Assembly (NCBI RefSeq): GCF_900112235.1
Contig: NZ_FOLH01000002.1
Span: 248,001 to 312,000 of the forward strand
Length of the DNA: 64,000 nt
Source: Marinospirillum celere
Lineage (GTDB): Bacteria; Pseudomonadota; Gammaproteobacteria; Pseudomonadales; Halomonadaceae
Reading direction: 5' to 3'
The translations under genes and the position numbers were made by a program. The notes under the pieces are model-generated. The model was not told where the DNA came from. It ran no database searches and saw only the letters and a list, made by a program, of their open reading frames with translations. Positions 58,701 to 64,000 of this stretch are shown one piece after another; the stretch's first letter is position 1; each line of letters opens with the position of its first letter.

Positions 58701-59432
58701 AATCTGGGTGCGGATTTAAGTAAGTTCTTCACAGTGTTTCGTGACCTCAACCTGCGTATCCATGAACAGAGCCGGCGCTTAAGCCGGGAGGTGGCTGATG
58801 ATCTGTTACTGGAAGGCATCAGCAAATCTGAAGTAAAAATTCAGTCAACCATAGACGAGCTGGGTTTCTGGAAACCCTTGCGCCACTTTGCCAGCCTCTA
58901 TGAAGACTGGCGTCTTTCCGGTGAACGCTTGCCGGGTAATGAATACCTGCATGCCCTGGCCGATGTGGTTGAGCTGCTACGCAGTGACCAGAGCTATACC
59001 TTTGAAAGCCTGCTGCGCTTGGAGCTGCATCTGAATGAGGGTGGCACGGATCTGATTATTCGCAATGACCGCCAGCTGCTGGAATCCTCCAGCCATGGCA
59101 TGGCCTACCTGATTCTATGTAAATTTCTGCTGGCCTTTACCCGTCTGCTTAGGGGGCCAGCCGATATAGCGATTCATTGGCCAATCGATGAAATAGGCAC
59201 CCTGGCCTACCACAATGTCGAAAAACTCTTTAAGGCCTGTGAAAGCAATCGTATTCACATCGTTGGCGCCTTTCCCAACCCAGAATCGGATGTGCTGCTG
59301 CTTTTCCAGCACCGCTATTTGATCGACCGGGATAGTAACAACCCCAACAAACGACAACTGAAACGTATCCAGCCCCAACTAAGCCGTCTGGCTGAACGCC
59401 TGCAACAAAAACACCAGGAGGTGGTGTCATGA
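55752..59432 (+). CDS. SMC/MukB-like condensin ATPase (JetC/MksB-type)
   Basis: 1226 residues. Walker A G-T-N-A-S-G-K-T at 30-37, ABC signature-like S-S-S-H-G at 1112-1116, and Walker B with acidic pair D1146-E1147 in H-W-P-I-D-E-I-G. Two long Gln/Glu/Leu-rich coiled coils (about 260-535 and 610-1000) flank a small globular hinge-like segment (about 538-600). This is the head-coil-hinge-coil-head layout of SMC proteins; length and motifs fit the MukB-like MksB/JetC group, probably Pfam DUF3584. Start set at ATG 55752; an in-frame ATG at 55659 would add 31 residues across the promoter. Overlaps the next gene by 4 bp. Probably encircles DNA and extrudes loops using ATP, with the two following proteins. 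Confidence 0.88.
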   Translation: MSHLLRIILINSHLDGVVELALDGHTNICGTNASGKTTLQRLLPVFYGELPNKVVPRTRKKFDEFYLPNSNSYLIYEYRREDGDLCQAVLTRKADGGVEYRFIKAGYLPGDYLQETPEGLRAFNYSDWASGLRQQQRVVSPKLAATSEYRSIIQNDFSLLRGNSREGLRLRQLAAQFSLVKQTHRIRHMEKLVSAVHAKEGKMDTLKTMLAAIFEEDGVELPVTGVRNTKAREWIQQMRQSMRLDSLQQEFTQLNKLDQQLAALEAELWQLHPLLEKDAAQLQTLQADEEALLNQLNYELQQQQQSYEEERNGFNDRLSETRSELRQVEAELEDLHARYDQFIERDMPGLEADLQSLTQWRQDREELDKHLQLMRDELGDSQQKLEARKLELSLSLERQTREAYARIQELQNEKESRREAQEEERSRLQQEQELQVTENQTLFQEQLDEMTEQLAAIRAREKVSQLNEEELEKLELAQARVEQAQQQLQVHSKTLEALRQEAETSKEKRRQASEQLTQLRQQLSLAEARQRELERQKDPEQGTLRHFLRAHQPGWEQSLGKVLRSDLLERSDLSPQQVAGDEQRLFNLQLDLNAIELPDYARDEQELLLALEAATHRVADLQADSQASEKHLAECNLDVKQREEALEGARLTLRKVEAEIDYAVDARNRLQEEQRLLEKERRESLQAQIQQLEGRKQQLLAQRDQSLEALRHEYQTQLLEFKADWQEQLQTLDRQIQQQQEQLQALRDEQQQQLDELEAAFNRELEEKQLDPRHLREVEERRQRLDEKIRITSGRRDELDAYHKFIRIDWEKRKPELLQSEARLKQEARQAEQALEKLKEDFKTKRAGYNQRLQQLKKRLEEHQRLLNQLGPLVSRLESLTPPEQPPQQALMAGDVTERIERAQKAFTESDQLRHQFRKSLEDFEAHLIKDASSDFIDYLNNERQKLEGDRPGSANPRQLLPILAGMLKLLEDQQHQLLEQGRNLGADLSKFFTVFRDLNLRIHEQSRRLSREVADDLLLEGISKSEVKIQSTIDELGFWKPLRHFASLYEDWRLSGERLPGNEYLHALADVVELLRSDQSYTFESLLRLELHLNEGGTDLIIRNDRQLLESSSHGMAYLILCKFLLAFTRLLRGPADIAIHWPIDEIGTLAYHNVEKLFKACESNRIHIVGAFPNPESDVLLLFQHRYLIDRDSNNPNKRQLKRIQPQLSRLAERLQQKHQEVVS

Positions 59433-60055
59433 TTCAAGTACACGGCCCTCTGTTGGAACGCCTGCTGGCGGGTGAATTTATTTGCCCGGTGACTGATGAA
59501 GACGCTTTTCGCCATCTTCAGGATGAAAGCACGCGTGAAGCCATCAATGATTATTTGAAACCCTTGAATCGGCGCCTTGCCAGTAATCCCGAAGGCAGTG
59601 TTTGGTTTCTGGCCTGGTTGGAATTAACCGGTGAGGCCAGGGATCAGCTGTCGGGTCAATTGGCGCTAACCCTGAACAGCCTGCAACCCTTGCTGGAATG
59701 GATGCAACTGGTTCAGGAGGCCCTGGGTAAGGATGCCGTTATTTCAGCAGGCGATGTTTTGAAACCGGCTGAATTTACCCTGAAGTGTGAAGATAACGCC
59801 AGCTTGAAAGATCGCCTGCAGCGTTTGGCCAGTGATCGCTTTTTCAATTCGCAAAGTGATGCTTTAGATAATCAGGTCAAATTGATTTTTCGCAGGCTTA
59901 AAGAACATGGCTATTTATTGCAGCCACACAGTGACCGCCAGTTTTACCTGGTGACCAGTAAAGTCGATTACCTGATCGATCTGATTCGTTTTATTCGTGA
60001 TGAAGAAAACCTCCCCATTGACCAAGAGGTGGGCGAGCAGGAGGAACTTCTCTGA
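59429..60055 (+). CDS. MukE/JetB/MksE-like accessory subunit
   Basis: 208 residues, acidic, without signal or membrane segment. Predicted winged-helix character in the C-terminal half (SLKDRLQRLASDRFF, then LIFRRLKEHGYLLQP and FYLVTSKVDYLIDLI), as in KITE-type subunits such as MukE and JetB. Identification rests on size (MukE and JetB are about 200-230), position directly after the SMC gene and the ATGA overlap. Sequence similarity alone would not allow the call. Expected to bind the kleisin encoded next. Confidence 0.65.
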   Translation: MIQVHGPLLERLLAGEFICPVTDEDAFRHLQDESTREAINDYLKPLNRRLASNPEGSVWFLAWLELTGEARDQLSGQLALTLNSLQPLLEWMQLVQEALGKDAVISAGDVLKPAEFTLKCEDNASLKDRLQRLASDRFFNSQSDALDNQVKLIFRRLKEHGYLLQPHSDRQFYLVTSKVDYLIDLIRFIRDEENLPIDQEVGEQEELL

Positions 60056-61299
60056 TGGTGGATGAAACCTTCACCAGTAGCCTGGTTAAAACGGGTGTCG
60101 AGCGCCTGAGTTTGCTGGGTAAACATGCCGAAGCCCTGATGCAAGGCTATATTGGCGAAGAAGTCGACCCCTCCGCTTTTAGTGAGACCGCCCTAAAAAA
60201 GCTGATGGCAGCGCGCATTCTATGGCGGCCGGATGAATATTCGGGTCTGAAGCTAAGCCATCGGGTGAGGGATCTGCTGGCAGAAATGCTGGCTGATGAA
60301 AAGCGTCGCCATGTTAATGCGGATGTTGCTGAGACACTGGAGCTGATTCGTAATCTGGTACAGGGGTATCACGAAGCTCAGCACCGGGGTGATTACCTGT
60401 TGGCTGAACAGCAGCAGCTGAGACTCACTCAGGAAGTGGATGATCTAAACAGTCGTTTTGCAGATGCTATAGATAGCCTCTGGCAGCGGTTGAATAGTGA
60501 TTTTGGTTTTGTCAGCAGCCTGAATGACAAGATTCGGGAAAATGAGCGCGCACAAAAGCAGATCAGTCGTCTCTTGGATGGGCTGGAACTCATTGATTTT
60601 GAAGAGCTGATCGCTTTGGTTGCTGGTCAGGGTGCGCTTCGTAAGCTCTTGATAAGCCAGCTGCAAGTCCAGGTGTCCAGTCATTACACCAGCCTGCGTG
60701 AAGTTCAGGTGCGCCTGGTGCAGCTGCTGGCGCGTTTTCGCCAACAACAGGAACGCAGCCTTTTGGTTCATGGCATGCTGGCCTTTTTACGCGAGCATCC
60801 GGGATTTCAGCCAGGCAATTATGCCCGACGCAGCCAAGTGCCGGAAGTGGTCAACCGGGCGGCGCCTCTGGTGCCCGCCGCAGCTGTTGCCCTGGATCGC
60901 CCTTCAGAAAGTGATCAACTGGCTGAGCTGGTACGGCAACTGCCCCGCCGCGAACAGCCTCTGGTGGCTACGGAAGAGGCCGGGGTTCTGGCAACGCCCC
61001 AGGATGAAGCCATTGCCGCCCGCCAACAACAGCTTAAAAAAGAAGTTGAAGACTTTTATCTGGAAGTGATTGATTCCGAAGGGGCAGTTAGTGCCCTGGA
61101 TTTTTGGCATAAAAAACAGCTGGGTTGGGATGCTGAAATCTGGCTTTTTCAGGTCTTGGCTGAGCACCAGGGTTTGCCAGCCCAAGAGCAGGAACAGTTA
61201 CACCTTTTTAAAGAAGAGAGTCCAGCCAGTGACTGGAACCAGGTACTATTAATTCGTGACCTGCACCTGCAATTCAAACGCTCGGGAGTGGGTTTATGA
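60055..61299 (+). CDS. MukF/JetA/MksF-like kleisin candidate
   Basis: 414 residues, soluble. The N-terminal part (about 1-85) looks like a winged-helix domain (LKKLMAARILWRPDEYSGLKLS), the middle (about 95-245) is a long helical bundle, and the C-terminal part (about 325-410) is a separate domain with DFYLEVIDSEGAVSALDFWHK. This matches the layout of MukF/JetA (winged helix, helical middle, C-terminal winged helix that bridges the ATPase heads). A Pro/Ala-rich linker lies near 275-320. Starts with a 1-bp overlap (TGATG) and ends overlapping the Toprim gene by 4 bp. Assigned by size, layout and operon position. Confidence 0.65.
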   Translation: MVDETFTSSLVKTGVERLSLLGKHAEALMQGYIGEEVDPSAFSETALKKLMAARILWRPDEYSGLKLSHRVRDLLAEMLADEKRRHVNADVAETLELIRNLVQGYHEAQHRGDYLLAEQQQLRLTQEVDDLNSRFADAIDSLWQRLNSDFGFVSSLNDKIRENERAQKQISRLLDGLELIDFEELIALVAGQGALRKLLISQLQVQVSSHYTSLREVQVRLVQLLARFRQQQERSLLVHGMLAFLREHPGFQPGNYARRSQVPEVVNRAAPLVPAAAVALDRPSESDQLAELVRQLPRREQPLVATEEAGVLATPQDEAIAARQQQLKKEVEDFYLEVIDSEGAVSALDFWHKKQLGWDAEIWLFQVLAEHQGLPAQEQEQLHLFKEESPASDWNQVLLIRDLHLQFKRSGVGL

Positions 61300-62195
61300 A
61301 TGGACTTTCTTTGAGTCCGGCGGCCCGCAAGCAATTGCTCGGTATTTATCAGCGCTTAAGAAAGGGCGAAATCCAGGTCAAGAAAAAACTCGGCGGGCCG
61401 GTGATACAGGAAATTCTGGACTGGTGTTATGAGCAGGAAATTCATTTAGGTAGCCGCAAGGGCAGTAAAGATTTTGCCTTTGATGCACTTTTTTTGGGAC
61501 AAATAGAAAAGGCACTCAAAGAGTTGGGTCAGCAGCCTTTGCAAGCGGGAGACCCGGCGCAAACACGTGAAGACCAGGCGCAGCTGGGCCTGGATGAATT
61601 CAAGGGTCAGGGCGAAAGCCCAAGGGAGCAGCGTTTACTGGTTAATCTGCCCAATGCAAACGGCTTTCTTGATCAGGTTTGCCTGGAACCCAGTCGGCGT
61701 GTTTATGCTGATTTGGACTGGCGAGACCTGAATCTGACCAGCTTTGAACAGCTACTGGTGGTTGAAAACCTGGATAGTTTTTATAGCCTGCAACAGCCGG
61801 GTTGTTTGTTGCCTGCTTCCCTGAATAGCGCCCTGATTGCATATCGGGGTGATCAACACTATGCCTCGGGCCTTAAACAATTGAAAAGTTGCTGGCGGGA
61901 CAGACGCAAGGCCTCCATTTATCTGGGCGACTTTGATGCCAAGGGAGTCAATATAGCGGTTAATGAAGGCTATACCCATCTGCTGCTTCCGCCTTTAGCC
62001 TATGTTCAGGAAAAGGCAGCAGCCTTGCATCAGCCCGAACAGCAATTGCGCTATCAGAAGAGTTTGCGTGAAAAGTTGCAGGCTTTGCCAGCCAGGCATC
62101 CCTTGGTGGCCTATTTACAGCTGCTCATCCGTGAGCAAAGAGGGTTAAGACAGCAGTGGTTCCGAACCTCGGAACTGCAACTGCTGCCCCTCTAG
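61296..62195 (+). CDS. Toprim-domain protein, JetD/MksG-like nuclease candidate
   Basis: 299 residues. The C-terminal half carries a Toprim fold signature: the conserved Glu in LLVVENLDSFYSL (E157), a glycine turn in AYRGDQHYASGL (181-193), and the DxD motif in IYLGDFDAKGVNIA (D212, D214). This pattern (E-N-L-x-[TS]-F ... G-D-F/I-D-x-x-G) is that of JetD of Wadjet and MksG, relatives of topoisomerase VI subunit A that nick or cut plasmid DNA. JetD proteins are usually nearer 400 residues; here the N-terminal part is only about 140 residues. ATGA overlap with the kleisin gene. Ends 6 bp from gatB, convergent. Confidence 0.8.
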   Translation: MNGLSLSPAARKQLLGIYQRLRKGEIQVKKKLGGPVIQEILDWCYEQEIHLGSRKGSKDFAFDALFLGQIEKALKELGQQPLQAGDPAQTREDQAQLGLDEFKGQGESPREQRLLVNLPNANGFLDQVCLEPSRRVYADLDWRDLNLTSFEQLLVVENLDSFYSLQQPGCLLPASLNSALIAYRGDQHYASGLKQLKSCWRDRRKASIYLGDFDAKGVNIAVNEGYTHLLLPPLAYVQEKAAALHQPEQQLRYQKSLREKLQALPARHPLVAYLQLLIREQRGLRQQWFRTSELQLLPL

Positions 62196-62201
62196 ATCCC
62201 T

Positions 62202-63644
62202 TTAGCCCAGCTTGTCTTTGAGAAGCTGGTTGACCGTTTGAGGATTGGCTGTGCCCTTGGAGGCCTTCATGACCTGGCCGACAAAGAAGCCAATCATCTT
62301 GCCCCGCTTATCCGCTTCGGCTGCCTTGTACTGATCAACCTGAGCCTGATTCTGGGCCAAGACGTCGTCAATGATAGCTTCAATGGCGCCGGTATCGGTG
62401 ACCTGCTTAAGCCCCTTGGCTTCAATGATGTCATCAGCGGTATGGCCTTCACCGGCCCAAAGCGCCGCGAAAACCTGCTTGGCGGCCTTGCCATTGATGG
62501 TGTCATCAAGCAATCGCTTGAGGAGGCCAGCAAGCTGTTCTGGAGCAACAGGGGCCTGTTGAAGGTCAAGGCTGTCACGGTTGAGCTGAGCGGAAAGCTC
62601 ACCGGTGACCCAGTTGGCCGCAAGTTTCGCATCGCCACAGATTTCTGTGACCCGGTCAAAGTAGTCAGCCAGAGCGCGACTGGCAGAGAGCACTCCAGCA
62701 TCATAGTCTGACAGGCCGAGTTGTTCTGTAAAGCGCTGGCGCTTTTGATCAGGCAGTTCTGGCAGCCCTTCTTTCAGGTGCTGAATGTAGGCTGTGTCGA
62801 GTTCTACCGGTAGCAGATCCGGGCAGGGGAAGTAGCGGTAATCATTGGCTTCTTCCTTGGTCCGCATGGAGCGGGTTTCATCCAGATCAGGATCGTAAAG
62901 ACGGGTTTCCTGAACCACGCGGCCGCCATCTTCAATCAACTCAATCTGACGCTCGATCTCATGGTTGATAGCCTTTTCGACAAAGCGAAAGGAGTTAACG
63001 TTTTTGATTTCGCAGCGGGTTCCCAGCTCTTTTTGTCCCTTGGGACGTACCGAGACGTTGGCGTCACAGCGCAGTGAACCTTCAGCCATATTGCCGTCAG
63101 AGATACCCAGATAGGTAACAATTGAGTGGATGCCTTTCAGATAGGCAACGGCTTCCTTGGCCGAGTTCATTTCAGGTTCAGAAACGATTTCCAGTAAAGG
63201 CGTACCTGCCCGGTTAAGGTCTACACCGGTCATGCCGTGGAAGTCTTCATGCAGACTTTTGCCAGCATCTTCTTCCAGGTGGGCGTGGTGAATACGGACA
63301 CGCTTGCTGCCTTCTTCCAGAGGGATATCCAGATAGCCAGGACCAACAATAGGCTCGGCCATTTGGCTGGTTTGGTAGCCTTTGGGCAGATCTGGGTAGA
63401 AGTAGTTCTTGCGTTCAAAGTAGGAGCGCTGCGGGATGTTGGCATTAACGGCCAGACCAAACTGAACAGCCATTTCCACGGCTTTTTCATTTAGTACCGG
63501 CAAAACACCGGGCATACCCAGGTCGATGACACAGGCTTGGGTGTTGGGCTCGGCACCAAAGCGGGTGCTGGCACCGGAAAAAATCTTCGATTCTGTGGCG
63601 AGCTGGACGTGTACTTCCAACCCGATAACCGCTTCCCATTGCAT
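62202..63644 (-). CDS. gatB: Aspartyl/glutamyl-tRNA amidotransferase subunit B
   Basis: 480 residues, family length. With GatA and GatC converts misacylated Glu-tRNA(Gln) or Asp-tRNA(Asn) to the amide. Starts [17 protein letters not shown] and contains [21 protein letters not shown] and the C-terminal GatB/Yqey domain. GatA precedes it by 79 bp on the same strand. Its presence suggests indirect Asn- or Gln-tRNA synthesis. Confidence 0.98.
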   Translation of the reverse strand: MQWEAVIGLEVHVQLATESKIFSGASTRFGAEPNTQACVIDLGMPGVLPVLNEKAVEMAVQFGLAVNANIPQRSYFERKNYFYPDLPKGYQTSQMAEPIVGPGYLDIPLEEGSKRVRIHHAHLEEDAGKSLHEDFHGMTGVDLNRAGTPLLEIVSEPEMNSAKEAVAYLKGIHSIVTYLGISDGNMAEGSLRCDANVSVRPKGQKELGTRCEIKNVNSFRFVEKAINHEIERQIELIEDGGRVVQETRLYDPDLDETRSMRTKEEANDYRYFPCPDLLPVELDTAYIQHLKEGLPELPDQKRQRFTEQLGLSDYDAGVLSASRALADYFDRVTEICGDAKLAANWVTGELSAQLNRDSLDLQQAPVAPEQLAGLLKRLLDDTINGKAAKQVFAALWAGEGHTADDIIEAKGLKQVTDTGAIEAIIDDVLAQNQAQVDQYKAAEADKRGKMIGFFVGQVMKASKGTANPQTVNQLLKDKLG

Positions 63645-63723
63645 AGTGCAAACCTTTCTATAATAGGACTTATTCTTGATATCGGATGCTCAAATCACTG
63701 CGGTAGTGACTTGTGATCTTCGT

Positions 63724-64000
63724 TTAATCCAGTTCCGGAGCCTGTAGATGATGATCGGTAACCTGCTGGAACTGGTGGGCGACATTCAACAGGCGGCCTT
63801 CATCAAAATGATTGCCTATCAGCTGCATGCCAACCGGGCGACCTGAGACTTGCCCTGCTGGAACTGACATAGCTGGTAGGCCTGCCAGGTTCACGCCCAG
63901 GGTATAAATATCTTCCAGGTACATTTGCACCGGATCACTGGTTTTGCTGCCCAGATCAAAAGCCGGAGTCGGCGTTGTTGGTGCCAGCAGGAGGTCGACT
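63724..64000 (-). CDS. gatA: Aspartyl/glutamyl-tRNA amidotransferase subunit A, C-terminal part
   Basis: Only the last 92 codons are in the window; the gene continues past base 64000. The visible part includes [36 protein letters not shown] and [18 protein letters not shown], typical of the C-terminal amidase domain of GatA. The catalytic Ser-Ser-Lys triad lies outside the window. Confidence 0.96.
   Translation of the reverse strand, partial: VDLLLAPTTPTPAFDLGSKTSDPVQMYLEDIYTLGVNLAGLPAMSVPAGQVSGRPVGMQLIGNHFDEGRLLNVAHQFQQVTDHHLQAPELD

Overview
The window is a gene-dense piece of a gammaproteobacterial chromosome of intermediate GC content. Gene content and order match the Pseudomonas/Oceanospirillales branch: sdhE-ygfX-nadB//rpoE-rseA-rseC-mucD-lepA-lepB-rnc-era-recO-pdxJ, proA-nadD-rsfS-rlmH-mrdA-rodA-mltB-rlpA-dacA-ybeD-lipB-lipA, and lolB-ispE divergent from hemA-prfA-prmC. 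I saw no insertion sequence, prophage, CRISPR array, rRNA or tRNA. A genus cannot be named from this alone; a marine or halophilic Oceanospirillales-like bacterium is a reasonable guess.

Layout. 1-4.1 kb: a truncated gene of unknown function, an intergenic region with a candidate small RNA, a UPF0016 manganese exporter behind a recognisable yybP-ykoY (Mn2+) riboswitch, and an M48 protease/LemA pair. 4.2-6.8 kb: groES-groEL with a near-consensus sigma-32 promoter, then fxsA. 7-13.5 kb: a short-chain dehydrogenase, comEA, pyrF, lapAB, ihfB, sdhE-ygfX and nadB. 13.6-27.2 kb: the envelope-stress sigma factor operon, which lacks rseB, running into lepA-lepB-rnc-era-recO-pdxJ, an AmpG-like transporter, a 632-residue protein of unknown function and panE. 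27.1-34.5 kb: rfaH, yajQ, acpS, gloA, a pyrophosphate-type phosphofructokinase, mpl, ubiX and two membrane proteins with degenerate GGDEF domains. 34.8-45.7 kb: the cell elongation, peptidoglycan and lipoate cluster. 45.7-55.6 kb: ispE-lolB-TPR lipoprotein, hemA-prfA-prmC, an Lrp-type regulator, moeB, an EamA exporter and uppP. 62.2-64 kb: gatB and the end of gatA.

The most notable locus is 55.75-62.2 kb. Four genes overlapping by 1-4 nt encode a 1226-residue SMC/MukB-like ATPase, a 208-residue MukE/JetB-like protein, a 414-residue MukF/JetA-like kleisin candidate and a 299-residue Toprim protein resembling JetD/MksG. This is the composition of a Wadjet (JetABCD) or MksBEFG plasmid-restricting condensin. 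The gene order is SMC-E-F-Toprim rather than the usual F-E-SMC-Toprim, and the Toprim subunit is short. It sits between housekeeping genes (uppP and gatB) with no sign of mobility, so it may be a resident condensin variant rather than an island-borne defence system.

Assignments rest on reading motifs and gene order; no database search was run. Start codons were moved from the longest possible start where a ribosome binding site, a neighbour overlap or family length decided the matter.
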